A stretch of DNA of 64,000 nucleotides from Phymatolithon calcareum (Eukaryota > Rhodophyta > Florideophyceae > Hapalidiales): contig OZ345355.1 in assembly GCA_977006965.1 (NCBI GenBank), positions 3,038,001-3,102,000 of the forward strand, in the 5' to 3' direction. The notes under the pieces were generated by a model that made no database searches, had not been told where the DNA came from, and saw only the letters and a list, made by a program, of their open reading frames with translations. How positions within the stretch are numbered: position 1 is the stretch's first letter; each line of letters opens with the position of its first letter. Positions 8,997 to 18,162 of the stretch are shown in pieces. Made by a program: the position numbers and the translations under genes.

Positions 8997-10562
8997 ATGC
9001 AAGACAGGCGTGTGTCTCGTGACTTACGCCGTTGGCGTCACCGCCTACAGGGTCTCTTCCTCGAATGGATGACCGAAGCCGACTGTCTAACCGAAAGAAG
9101 TTTCCTCTCAGGGGACTACGTCCCCGTCCCCGAAGGGTGGCACCGCTTCGAAGTGCCCTACGGGCTTCGCGTTGACATGCCGACCGTGCTGCGCTGTTGG
9201 GGACTGGAGATGGAAAAGTGCCCTTATCGCGAGCAAGAGACGGCCTGGCGTCGGGGCCCAGTTTCCCATTGCCTCTGGGCGGCATTCTTCGCGCAGTGGG
9301 TACGCAATGTTGCGCATGCGATCATGACGGAGGCCCATCTTCTCGGCCCAAACGCCCGGCTCTGGTGGCTGCCACCTGCCTTGGTGGCCGCCATGCGCCG
9401 TATCGGGTGTGCTTCCCTTCTTGGCGGTGACCTAGCGACCGGCCGACGACTTGAGGCCCTTCTCGCCGACATCGAGACCATTCATTGGTCAAAGGTGGAT
9501 CCCACCAAAACCGTTTGGCCCCTGCGCAACGACGTCAGCGCTCCCATATACCACAACGGGGATTTCGTCCCCTGGGATGTCCGTTCCTGGTCCCCCGCCG
9601 TACCGCGAGACCTGCTCGGAGGTGGCTACGCCACCTTGCGCGGCGAGATTTACACCGGCGCCCTCGGCGCCTTCCGCGAAGAACATTCCGGCCGCGTCAC
9701 CCGTCCTCAGTCCTGGAACGGACATGACTTCGACGCCCTTCGGGGCTTGGCCAAGGCCGACCGCGTGGCTGCCGAGGCCACTTCCAGTGCCGGCGGCGCG
9801 AGCGGGAATGTCGAATCGGAATGCCGCACGAAACGGCCACGGGATGGCAACGAAGATATCCCTAAGAAGAATGATGATGAGGCCACTTGCCCGGCTATGG
9901 TGGCCTTTGGCATGTATCACCCCGGTCGATGTGGCTTCATGCTCACCGTTGAGCGCCCGTTGCTCCGCTTCTTCACCCGTGTGACTGTCGAGGAGCCTTG
10001 CGACGAGGATGACGGTGCTCAACACCATCCGAGGGCCAACTCGGCACCGGAAGGGCCTCTGGACTTCGTCGATGTTTCGACTGGAACGGCTGTCGAGGAG
10101 GTCATCAAGGGCGTTCGATCATCTTTCGCCGAGACCGAGGATCCGGAAAGCGCGGTGAATCGTGCGCTTCGTACCGCTCGTTGGGCCGCTCAGGCCGTGG
10201 AGATCATCGACGACCAAGGCGTGTCGCTTGTTTCGCCAACCCCTCTGTACGAGTTGAGGCCCATGGTGGGCCGGGAGGTGACTGACATGGCCGTCGGCGT
10301 GTTCACGGATTCTAGGATTCACAAGTTGTTCAACGCGATGGGTCTTTCTCCCTTGGAGTGCAAGGACCTATACGGGGTCGATGACGAGGAATTGTCCACG
10401 GTAGTGTGGGCCTTGTTCGAAGATGTTGCCGGAATCGCGGGTGGATCTGCCCATGTTCGCGACCAGGCCGGAAAAGAGGCCGCACTCGAGGCTCTTCGCC
10501 TGGTATATTGGGCCACGCGCGATCTGCTGCCGCACTGGATCCCTTCTGCCCACACCTGTTAG
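8997..10562 (+). CDS. Antisense ORF of the Ty3 element (unknown protein)
   Basis: The first in-frame ATG at 8997 gives 521 residues. The frame is open from 8877, and a GTG at 8979 also lies in it. It is transcribed opposite to gag-pol, from the stretch between pol and the 3' LTR. I recognise no domain. The N-terminal 180 residues are Trp-rich (EWMTEADCL, PEGWHRFEVPYGL, RLWWLPPAL). A charged low-complexity hinge at about 265-300 includes KRPRDGNEDIPKK, which resembles a nuclear localisation signal. The C-terminal part is helical and acidic (LYGVDDEELSTVVWALFEDV). No RT, envelope or membrane feature is seen. Ty3 elements with antisense ORFs between pol and 3' LTR are known in plants, but I cannot link this protein to them. 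The LTR at 7803-8299 could be the promoter if bidirectional. Confidence 0.65.
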   Translation: MQDRRVSRDLRRWRHRLQGLFLEWMTEADCLTERSFLSGDYVPVPEGWHRFEVPYGLRVDMPTVLRCWGLEMEKCPYREQETAWRRGPVSHCLWAAFFAQWVRNVAHAIMTEAHLLGPNARLWWLPPALVAAMRRIGCASLLGGDLATGRRLEALLADIETIHWSKVDPTKTVWPLRNDVSAPIYHNGDFVPWDVRSWSPAVPRDLLGGGYATLRGEIYTGALGAFREEHSGRVTRPQSWNGHDFDALRGLAKADRVAAEATSSAGGASGNVESECRTKRPRDGNEDIPKKNDDEATCPAMVAFGMYHPGRCGFMLTVERPLLRFFTRVTVEEPCDEDDGAQHHPRANSAPEGPLDFVDVSTGTAVEEVIKGVRSSFAETEDPESAVNRALRTARWAAQAVEIIDDQGVSLVSPTPLYELRPMVGREVTDMAVGVFTDSRIHKLFNAMGLSPLECKDLYGVDDEELSTVVWALFEDVAGIAGGSAHVRDQAGKEAALEALRLVYWATRDLLPHWIPSAHTC

Positions 10563-10873
10563 CTTTGTGAGACGTACGTTTGAACTTTAGGCCTATTTAG
10601 GCCATTTGCTATTGATTGAAGAACGCAAGCCGACTTAGGCCATTTGTCCAGAAATACTTGTGACCCCGTACGTCCATGTTAGGAGGGCCCAAAGACCTTG
10701 ACAGGATGTCATGTCCGGGCGGGCGATCCAATGAAGTCGCAAGGGCTCTTCCGTCCAATTCCTCTGTCCCCTCATTCCCGACCCCTCCCCTCCTTAAGAA
10801 GAGTGCGGGCTCTCCAAATAGTGTCCCTGCCGGAACGCGAGGAGTGGTCCAGGGCGCGACACAGCGGCCCAGG
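10563..10873. other. Spacer between antisense ORF and pol, tail to tail
   Basis: The antisense ORF and pol converge here. It holds the second polypurine-tract copy at 10783-10797 and pyrimidine-rich plus-strand sequence around it. No gene seen. Confidence 0.5.
10783..10797 (-). repeat. Second, internal polypurine-tract copy
   Basis: CCCTCCCCTCCTTAA on the plus strand is identical over 15 bases to the tract at 8300-8314 and in the same orientation. It lies 76 bases beyond the pol stop. It could be an internal plus-strand primer or the scar of a duplication that brought in the antisense ORF module. Confidence 0.7.
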
Positions 10874-13800
10874 TTACTGTCGCGCGGCGTCGCGCAGGTG
10901 CTCTGGAAGGGCACCGATAACCTTTTCCGGGATTCCCCCTTTGCGCTTGCGGAAGAAGGAGCGCAACTTGTGCAAGGGGAGGCTGTCCGGACGTTGCCAG
11001 GTGTCGTCTTCCGGGCCGTACCCGAACCAGCGTGTTCGTATTCGGTTTAAGGCGGGATCGTAAGCGATCAAGCGGTCAATGACATACTCGTCACCATCGG
11101 AGTTCTCTCCCTCCTGCGTCGCTTCTGGTTCTTCGTTTGGTGGGGCCCTGACCGCGACGCCCCGATGGCGCTCCTCACGTCGGCGCTCCTCTAGAGTGCG
11201 GTCGTCGGCGACCAGTGGCAGCCCGTCGGGCGGAGTTGGTGCAAGGACCACGCGGTCGCGAGAGACGGTGTCGTCAACGCCCGATGCGTTGATGATGACG
11301 CCGTTCTTCGCCGAGGTCTTTACGACTCGATAGGGCCCAGTAGCGAGGGACGCGAGCTTGTTCCGTTCGGGATGCTCCTTCGTGGGGGCCTCACGCCGTA
11401 AGAAGACGAACGTTCCAGGGCGGATGTCTTCTGCGGAAGGTCTCACGGCCCTGTCGAAGTTGGCTTTGTATCGTGCTTGGGCGCGACGGATATTTTTGTC
11501 CGCAGTGGCCATGAGGGCCTTGAGGCGCGCCAAAAATTGATCTCGTTGCAGGCGAGGGTGGGGTTCACCAGATGAGGCCACATTTTGGATGGCCAATTGC
11601 ACCGATGGTCGACTGACCGTGAGCTCAAGGGGACTGAACCCCGTGGCGCTATGAATCTGGGTATTGTACCCGTACGACAGCGCGCCTGCAAAGCGATCCC
11701 AGTCGTCAAGGTGCTCTGTCACGTACGCGCGCAAGGCCGCGAGTATGGTGCGATTGTATCGTTCCGCTTGGCCGTTAGTCTGTGGATGGTAAGCCGCAGT
11801 GAATAGGTTCCGAATTCCTAGGGTCTGACAAACGGCCTGAAAGTGTTTGGATGCGAACTGCTGGCTATTGTCCGACAAAAGGTACACCGGCGGTCCATAA
11901 GCGAATACCCAGTGGTTACAAAATGCCGAGGCCACTGCGTGCGCCGTTGTGGACTTGAGCGGCACTGCTCCCGTGAGCTTTGAATAGCGGTCCGTGATGA
12001 CCAACAAGTTCTCGTGCCCGTCTTTGGTCTTGCGGAACGGACCGAGGATGTCGATAGAGACGAACTCCAAAGGTTGGGATGCGGGGAACAGCTTCAACCA
12101 CTGACTGTGGCGGCGGAGCTTTACGCGCTCCTTTGCACATGGGGTGCATGATCGCACCGTGAGTACAGCGTCAAGGGCCATGGACGGCCAGTAGAATTCT
12201 CGGCGCAAGGTCTGGTACATTCGAGTAGTGCCCGGATGGCCCGCAAGCCGCGGGTAATGCGCCAAGTGCAACACACGGGGCCTCAAAGCCGGGGGAACAA
12301 CGATCTGGTGTGAAAGGTCAAGGGGAGCGACCCGAACCAGAAGGCCGCGGTCGTCACGCTTGAACCTGGCCGACCGGCCGTCGTCCACCTTTGATGCGAG
12401 TACGCAGCACCAGGGGTCGGCAGACTGGGCCTCGATGTATTCTCCAATCGAGATTGGGCTGTGGTCCGTTGCTTCGACGACCGTCGCAACCAGAAAAGCT
12501 GGTGGGGCCAAGTCTTCTGCGAAGGAGGAGAAGTCCTCCACCCATTCAAAGTCGTCTTGATCAAGTGGGTCACATGTTTGCCCCTTTCCGGTCGCGGTTT
12601 CAACTGCTAGGCAGGGAATGTCCAGATCTGGTCCGAATGGACAATCGCCGTACGTGGGTAAACGCGAGATGGTGTCGGCGATCGTATTCTCGGCGCCTTT
12701 CTTGTAATGCACCTTGAAGCGATGCCCCATCAAAACGAGGCGCCAACGTGCGAGGCGATTTGACCCATCGGCGAGGCTGAAGATCCAGCGGAGCGCCTGA
12801 TGATCGGTAAACAGATCAAACTCCTCCAGTTGGAGGTACGGTTGGAGGATCTGTACAGCCCATATGATGGCCAGGCATTCCTTCTCGCCTGCAGAGTAGT
12901 TTTTCTCTGCCGGTCGGAGTTGTCGACTCCAGAAGCCCAGCGGGTATCGCTTACCGTCTTCGTGTGCTTGAAAGAGCACACAGCCAATCTGATGGTCGCA
13001 GGCATCTGTATCAACCGAGTAGCGCAAACCTCGACGGGGCAGCCGCAGAACGGGCGGGGAAGCTAATGCTTTCTTCAAGAGGCCAAATGCGGCCAAGCGG
13101 CGATCGTCAAACACGGGGAGCGAGGTCCCCTGCTCCTTCTTTAGGAGCTCCGTGAGCGGCGCTGCTACACGTGCAAAGTTTGGAATGAAACGTCGGTAGA
13201 CGTTGCAAAGTCCAAGGAAAGAGCGGAGCTCCGTCTGGCTAGTCGGGACTTTGAACCCTTGGATGGCGTCGGTGTTGCGGTTCGCCACCTCAAGAAGGCC
13301 TGGCCGGATTGTATGGCCCAAGTAGTTGACCGACTGGTCAAAGAAGGTGCACTTCTTCAGCTTCAGTGACAGTCCGGCCGCTTTCAACGCGCACAGTATC
13401 TCCTTGACGTGACGCAGGTGGTCGTCGAATGAGGACGAAAAGACAATGATGTCGTCGATGTACACCAGGCACGACTGCCATTTAAAGCGAGCGAGAATTA
13501 TGTCGATGGTGCGTTGGAACGTGGCCGGGGCATTGGTCAGGCCGAAGGGCATTTTCTTGAATCGGAAGGTTCCGCTGTGACAGGTAAATGTCGTTTTGTC
13601 GCGGTCTTCGTCGCGAATGGGGATCTGCCAGAACCCCCAGTTGCAGTCCAGAGTCGTGAAGAACTTGGCGTCGCCCAGGGAGTCGATGCACTCATCCTTA
13701 CGCGGCAGAGGATACGAGTCCTTCATGGACAGGGCGTTCAGGCGCCGGTAATCCACGCAGAAGCGCCACCGTCCGTCCGGTTTAGAGACAATGACAACCG

Positions 13801-15076
13801 GGGAGGACCACTCCGACGCTGCGGGCTCGACGACATCCAAGCGCAACATTTCCTCCACTTCGGTCTTCTCGACCTCCCGGGCCTTATGCCCCGCGCGGTG
13901 GGGCGGCAGTCGCACTGGTCGAGCACCATCCTGAAGATCGATTCGGTGTTCGGTGACCTTCACGGTTCCCAGATGGCCCTGCCACATGTCCTCGAACTCG
14001 CAAAGCATATCGCGGACTTGGGCTTGTTCGTCGCCCGACAGGTGGTCCAAGCTAACGTCATCCACCGTCACCCACTCACGCGCGGCGGGCGACTCCGGGA
14101 CCCGTGCCGCGAATCTGGCCTGGGCTTCGTCATCAGCTAACGCCTGTGCGAGGCCAGGACGCACAGGTACTGCGAGTTCCGGTTGCCGAGGGTCAATATT
14201 GACCGTGAATATTTTCGTCGGGGCCGGTAGCGCCAAAGCCAAGATTTCGTGTTTCGCGAGAGTCACATCCGCGGGCGAAAAGTTGGGGACCAAGATCCTA
14301 AAAGGCACGAGCGGTTTAACGTCAACTAGGCCGTTGGCCACACTAACTCGCTTCTTCAAGTACAAATGCGGAGCCGGGGCAAGGACTCTGGTGCTGGAGG
14401 CGCCGCATACTACCTCAACAGTCGCTTCGGTCCCTGCCGGAATAACCGTTCGACGTGCTAATCGCACTTTTGCAGACGGCGAGGGACCGTCTCTCACGAA
14501 TGGGGTCTCTGATGTTGACCGGTCGCTTGGGACCCTTTGGGGGCGGCGCTTGATCGTAACCCTTGTTCCATCCTCCAACTCGATTAGTTTTCCCCGAGGC
14601 CGCACTTGCTTCACGTGTCTGTCGATGAACGTGCAGCCCAAGAGGGCATCGGCTCCGAGTTGCCGTACGACAACGAATGGTTGTCGCACGAGGTACGACG
14701 CGACCTTGACTGTTAAGGTCACAATACCCATGGTATCCAGGCGGTGATTTGAAGCAGACGCCAAGTTGACGATATCACGGCTGTCGTCACACAAGGCGAG
14801 TACCGCTGGTGGAAGGAGGTCCGCGCGGACCAAGTTAGGCCCGGCTCCGGTGTCCAACACCGTGAGCATTGGTCGTAAGGACCGTGAATCGGGACCTATG
14901 GAGGCCTCTATCTTGTAATTGTGTGCCGAAAGGAAGCACACCTGAGACAGATGGTACTGCGAGACGGACAGCCAGGTCGGGAGACCAAATGTCCGGGACA
15001 GGATAACCGGAGTCGAGACTCCTTCATTCGGGGGCTTTCGCGGTGGCCTCAAGGGCTCACGGCGCATCCCCCCCAT
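10874..15076 (-). CDS. pol: Ty3 chromovirus Pol polyprotein
   Basis: 1400 residues. Aspartic protease: LDTGAG with catalytic Asp at 75. Reverse transcriptase about 400-590: SSPVVIVSKPDGRWRFCVDY, the first catalytic Asp in FFTTLDCNWGFWQIPI, and YIDD at 539-542. RNase H about 685-800: SVDTDACDH, AGEKECLAI, LFTDHQAL. Integrase: zinc-binding H940/H947 and C977/C980, then D1009 (SIDILGPF), D1069 (LLSDNSQQF) and E1105 (PQTNGQAERYNR). C-terminal chromodomain about 1330-1376 with YVIDRLIAYD and WFGYGPEDDTW, which in chromoviruses steers integration by binding modified histones. All key residues are present. The ATG overlaps the gag stop by one base (TGATG). Confidence 0.95.
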   Translation of the reverse strand: MGGMRREPLRPPRKPPNEGVSTPVILSRTFGLPTWLSVSQYHLSQVCFLSAHNYKIEASIGPDSRSLRPMLTVLDTGAGPNLVRADLLPPAVLALCDDSRDIVNLASASNHRLDTMGIVTLTVKVASYLVRQPFVVVRQLGADALLGCTFIDRHVKQVRPRGKLIELEDGTRVTIKRRPQRVPSDRSTSETPFVRDGPSPSAKVRLARRTVIPAGTEATVEVVCGASSTRVLAPAPHLYLKKRVSVANGLVDVKPLVPFRILVPNFSPADVTLAKHEILALALPAPTKIFTVNIDPRQPELAVPVRPGLAQALADDEAQARFAARVPESPAAREWVTVDDVSLDHLSGDEQAQVRDMLCEFEDMWQGHLGTVKVTEHRIDLQDGARPVRLPPHRAGHKAREVEKTEVEEMLRLDVVEPAASEWSSPVVIVSKPDGRWRFCVDYRRLNALSMKDSYPLPRKDECIDSLGDAKFFTTLDCNWGFWQIPIRDEDRDKTTFTCHSGTFRFKKMPFGLTNAPATFQRTIDIILARFKWQSCLVYIDDIIVFSSSFDDHLRHVKEILCALKAAGLSLKLKKCTFFDQSVNYLGHTIRPGLLEVANRNTDAIQGFKVPTSQTELRSFLGLCNVYRRFIPNFARVAAPLTELLKKEQGTSLPVFDDRRLAAFGLLKKALASPPVLRLPRRGLRYSVDTDACDHQIGCVLFQAHEDGKRYPLGFWSRQLRPAEKNYSAGEKECLAIIWAVQILQPYLQLEEFDLFTDHQALRWIFSLADGSNRLARWRLVLMGHRFKVHYKKGAENTIADTISRLPTYGDCPFGPDLDIPCLAVETATGKGQTCDPLDQDDFEWVEDFSSFAEDLAPPAFLVATVVEATDHSPISIGEYIEAQSADPWCCVLASKVDDGRSARFKRDDRGLLVRVAPLDLSHQIVVPPALRPRVLHLAHYPRLAGHPGTTRMYQTLRREFYWPSMALDAVLTVRSCTPCAKERVKLRRHSQWLKLFPASQPLEFVSIDILGPFRKTKDGHENLLVITDRYSKLTGAVPLKSTTAHAVASAFCNHWVFAYGPPVYLLSDNSQQFASKHFQAVCQTLGIRNLFTAAYHPQTNGQAERYNRTILAALRAYVTEHLDDWDRFAGALSYGYNTQIHSATGFSPLELTVSRPSVQLAIQNVASSGEPHPRLQRDQFLARLKALMATADKNIRRAQARYKANFDRAVRPSAEDIRPGTFVFLRREAPTKEHPERNKLASLATGPYRVVKTSAKNGVIINASGVDDTVSRDRVVLAPTPPDGLPLVADDRTLEERRREERHRGVAVRAPPNEEPEATQEGENSDGDEYVIDRLIAYDPALNRIRTRWFGYGPEDDTWQRPDSLPLHKLRSFFRKRKGGIPEKVIGALPEHLRDAARQ

Positions 15077-17523
15077 CAGTTTTCCTGGGAGAAGTTTGAT
15101 TCCGAGCTCTCGGCGGGTACACGCGTTTGTTCGTTCTCCACCATGGCGACTCCTTCTGCCGGGCGCTGTACTTGCCGTAGACCACCTGGAGGACCCATAG
15201 GCCGTGGGAATACTATGGGGCCTGTCTCGTTCGGATTCGCGACCAGCACGTCTCCAATCCTCTCTAGCCCCGCGGTCACCGTTGGTGCAGCGCCTATGCG
15301 GCGCATCTCCTGCTGCTGGTGCGGTTGCAGGAATTTGAAGTTCTCAGCCCGGAGGACGGCGAAGTTCGGGTCTTGAGCCGGACGGTCCCGATGGGGGCAA
15401 TGCGGGCGTCGGTGTCCTATGCCAAGGCAGCAGTAGCAGACGTCAACCTGGGCTTGTGGAGGATTCACCCACCCTGGACGAGCAGGCTTCGTTGCCGACG
15501 GCACCTGCGCGCCGACGACCGGTGAACGGTCTGGTGCCCCCTTCCGTTGAGGTTGTCGAAAACTGGGGGGGTTAAGATCTCGACTGACCAAATGGGCTTC
15601 ATGGCAGCCCGGTGGGAACACTTGGTCGTAACGGGTATCGACCGACGGGTCATCGGGGCAGCAATCGTGTCGTGGCGTCTGCCCAACAGCGAACACCGGC
15701 TGGTCCGGCCCTAGCTGACGGGCCTCTCTGCAGTAAGATTGCGAGTGGGCTGGATCGTCTTGGGGCCAGATCGCCATGGCCTGGCCAGGCCGCGTGCGTT
15801 TCCCGAGGAGGGCGCGGTGTGAGTCCCCAAGGGCCTGCGCCCGCCTGACGAACTCGTCGAAAGACACCCCTCCCCACAGCGCCTTGTTGCTCAGGATGAC
15901 CGGCCTGATGTCTGCGTGCGTCCCGAGGATAAATCGAGTAATCAGCTGGTTCTCCGAGAACACGTTTCCGCATTGGCGCGCAGAGTCACGGAGCCGTAGT
16001 CCAAATGCTCGCTCATTCTCCTTGTCCCCCTGCGACAAGCCGTCAAACTCGGCCACGGCGGCGATAATGACCTCCTCGGTCGCAAACGCCTTGAGAAGGT
16101 GTTGGACCGCCTCCGGATACGACGAGAATCCTTTGAGGCGAGATGTGCCAAGGCCGTTGTAAGAGTCGAATTGTCGCCTGGCCCCTCCGGTCAGGTATTT
16201 CGACATCAGGCGGACTGCTGCGCCTTCGGGAATATCATTGTCATCGCACGTGGTCTTGAACGCGGAGAGGAATTGGAGGACCTCGATGGGTCGCTCACCC
16301 GAAAAAGTGTGGCTCTCCATAGCATGGCGTGTAAGCCTCTGGAACTGACCAATCATGGCCGAAACCTTGGCCCCGGAGCGTTGGCTGGTGTTCAAGAGGC
16401 GGTGGCGCCGATAAGAAAGGGCCTCATTAAAGCTCTCGTGAGAGCACTTGAGCTCCTTGAGGCCGCGGTACTTGGGGCCTTTGCCCCTCGATGAACGTTT
16501 AGTCTCCTCGCCCCTTTCTCGGTGGGCTCGATGTGTCCTTCTCTTAGCACTACGCGCCCTCCGGCGAGGGTACCGACGGTCTATAGATTCGCCGCGCTTC
16601 CCTATGGAGCTGCTTCCGTCCGACCGGGAACCGGACCCCAACGAGGAGGAGTCCTCCGACGAGCTTTGAGAGCCGTCACGCGACCCGAGCTCCATTCGGA
16701 GCAAAAAGAGGTTGGGCTCATTAATGACCGTTCTCTGGTCGTCATCGGTGTAACGGCGTCTCGTCCCAGACGGCGGTTCCGCCTTGTAGAGGCGACGTGT
16801 TTCGACTTGATCTTTGAACGCAGCCAGTTCGGCCTGTACGGCGGCGACCCGCCCGTCGACAGACGCGACTGCGTCATGAGTGGCGAAATGAGTCGTTCGC
16901 TCAGCGAGGCGTCCTTCCAGCTCCAAGGTCATGGATTGCATGATAGTTTCTTGGATAACTGCGGAGCGGCCTTGGATTGCCTCGGGCAGCTTGGCGTCGA
17001 TCGCCGCATTGACTGTCTCTTCGATCGTCGACGGAAGCTCCCTCATTTGGGAAGAAAGTTGCGCGATTGCGGCCACCAGGTCTTCGGGGTTCCCGGGAGC
17101 GACCATCTTGGACTCGGCCTTCCCGATCCTTCCCCGAGCTGCATCCAGCTCCGATCGGGGGACTTCGGTGTCCGACTGATCACGATTTGAATTTCGGGGG
17201 ACGATGGCGCTTACTTGGGCGGTGGCGCCTTCATCGCCCCGAGGGGCATCTTGAGATGCCCTCAGGACTGGACGGTCGGCCGGCGCACTGGCGGATGTCT
17301 CCACCGGCTCCGATCGCGGCCCAACGAGCGTAGGGTCAAAGTTCCCGCGGGCCGTCCACATGGACGAATCGTCTTCGTCGTCAAGGGCGCCACGCGGCAC
17401 CGAAGCTGGCCGAACAGGGGCCGAAGTGCGTGTAGCGGCTGATCGGCCGTACCGAGCCTCGATCTCTTTAGCCCGCAGCTGAGAATCTCGCGCGGAGCGA
17501 GTTCGGGGACCCTCGTCGGTCAT
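15076..17523 (-). CDS. gag: Ty3 chromovirus Gag
   Basis: The first ATG at 17523 gives 815 residues; the frame is open a little further upstream without an ATG. The N-terminal third is charged and disordered. A Ser/Arg-rich segment lies near the middle (SSSEDSSSLGSGSRSDGSSS), followed by the helical gag capsid region around residues 400-540 (VRLMSKYLTGGARRQFDSYN, FGLRLRDSARQCGNVF). A CCHC zinc knuckle, CYCCLGIGHRRPHC (C-x2-C-x4-H-x4-C), lies at about 696-709 and would bind element RNA. Such proteins form the virus-like particle. Its TGA overlaps the pol ATG. Pol expression by stop-start reinitiation is suggested; a -1 slip at GGAAAAC just before the stop is an alternative. Confidence 0.92.
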   Translation of the reverse strand: MTDEGPRTRSARDSQLRAKEIEARYGRSAATRTSAPVRPASVPRGALDDEDDSSMWTARGNFDPTLVGPRSEPVETSASAPADRPVLRASQDAPRGDEGATAQVSAIVPRNSNRDQSDTEVPRSELDAARGRIGKAESKMVAPGNPEDLVAAIAQLSSQMRELPSTIEETVNAAIDAKLPEAIQGRSAVIQETIMQSMTLELEGRLAERTTHFATHDAVASVDGRVAAVQAELAAFKDQVETRRLYKAEPPSGTRRRYTDDDQRTVINEPNLFLLRMELGSRDGSQSSSEDSSSLGSGSRSDGSSSIGKRGESIDRRYPRRRARSAKRRTHRAHRERGEETKRSSRGKGPKYRGLKELKCSHESFNEALSYRRHRLLNTSQRSGAKVSAMIGQFQRLTRHAMESHTFSGERPIEVLQFLSAFKTTCDDNDIPEGAAVRLMSKYLTGGARRQFDSYNGLGTSRLKGFSSYPEAVQHLLKAFATEEVIIAAVAEFDGLSQGDKENERAFGLRLRDSARQCGNVFSENQLITRFILGTHADIRPVILSNKALWGGVSFDEFVRRAQALGDSHRALLGKRTRPGQAMAIWPQDDPAHSQSYCREARQLGPDQPVFAVGQTPRHDCCPDDPSVDTRYDQVFPPGCHEAHLVSRDLNPPSFRQPQRKGAPDRSPVVGAQVPSATKPARPGWVNPPQAQVDVCYCCLGIGHRRPHCPHRDRPAQDPNFAVLRAENFKFLQPHQQQEMRRIGAAPTVTAGLERIGDVLVANPNETGPIVFPRPMGPPGGLRQVQRPAEGVAMVENEQTRVPAESSESNFSQEN

Positions 17524-17645
17524 GTTGGCTAGCAAGATTGTGGAGATCTGCGTTCCTTGTTTTCCCCCAGTGCTTGGGGTCTTGGTAAGGCAGATCTGCC
17601 GAAGGATCGCGAGCAGTTGCGAACCGTTCTAGGTAGGGAGACCAC
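17524..17645 (-). promoter_or_regulatory. 5' leader with candidate primer-binding site
   Basis: On the coding strand the bases after the 5' LTR read G then TGGTCTCCCTACC, ending near 17632. A TGG at or one base after the LTR end is the usual start of a tRNA primer-binding site. I cannot name the tRNA; the sequence is not the common initiator-Met type. The leader to the gag ATG is about 122 bases. Confidence 0.5.
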
Positions 17646-18142
17646 TGTGGTAGCGTAGATCGGCGGATCGACGCCTCTAAGTAGTCCGGGAACGGTTGGC
17701 CGTAGAGGCCGTGCAAGGCTCCAGCGATTGGTCTCTCCCGATGGAGGATAGTGGCAGAGCAAACAACAAAACACACACACACGGACTTGGGGTCCAATCG
17801 CAAGAGGACACAAACGTCCGTGCGCAGACACAGGGGCGAGGGTCCTAGGACCGAGGCTCGACCGACGGCGTAGAGTCGAGGTCGTACGCGGGGCCTTCCC
17901 TGAGGCGAAAGGTCCGCGAAGGTTGGAACTGAAGACGGTCGATCTGGACCAAACACGGGTTGCCCCTTTTACTGAGGGCCGGCGGCCGAAAGCCCGCCAT
18001 ATATTACCAAATCGGTCTTATCATACTAGAAATAAACCTAAACGGAGGGGACGACGGAGTCGAGGGCACAGCGTGTAAGCCCATGTGGGCTGTAATGGTG
18101 GGGAAAATCAAGGCCTCAGGGCCACCCATCCATACTAGTACA
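17646..18142 (-). repeat. 5' LTR of the Ty3 element
   Basis: 497 bp, TGTGGTAGCG to CATACTAGTACA on the plus strand, about 99% identical to the LTR at 7803-8299. It supplies promoter and start of the gag-pol transcript, which runs leftward. A TATATT box on the plus strand (ATATAT on the coding strand) lies near 17999-18004. Confidence 0.95.
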
Positions 18143-18147
18143 CCGAT
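18143..18147. repeat. Target site duplication of the Ty3 element, right copy
   Basis: CCGAT, identical to 7798-7802. Confidence 0.9.
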
Positions 18148-18162
18148 GATCACCCATAAAAA

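Larger units (their letters stand above)
7803..18142 (-). mobile_element. Complete Ty3/gypsy chromovirus, 10,340 bp, with antisense ORF
   Basis: Two 497 bp LTRs (7803-8299 and 17646-18142) begin TG and end CA and differ by about four substitutions. The element is flanked by CCGAT on both sides. In minus-strand order it has 5' LTR, primer-binding region, gag (17523-15076), pol (15076-10874: protease, RT, RNase H, integrase, chromodomain), a 2.5 kb non-pol region carrying an ORF on the opposite strand, polypurine tract and 3' LTR. Catalytic residues of all enzymes are present and both frames are open. Near-identical LTRs and a perfect TSD point to recent insertion and possible autonomy. It landed in the pol region of an older copia element. 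Confidence 0.95.

Noticed and set aside
8361-9002. 213-codon minus-strand frame opposite the start of the antisense ORF
   Set aside because: It overlaps the antisense ORF frame, contains the tandem repeat and has no retroelement motif; high GC explains it.
17468-17956. 162-codon minus-strand frame through the 5' LTR and the gag start
   Set aside because: It has no ATG start and overlaps the LTR, leader and gag; an open frame from GC-rich LTR sequence is enough to explain it.
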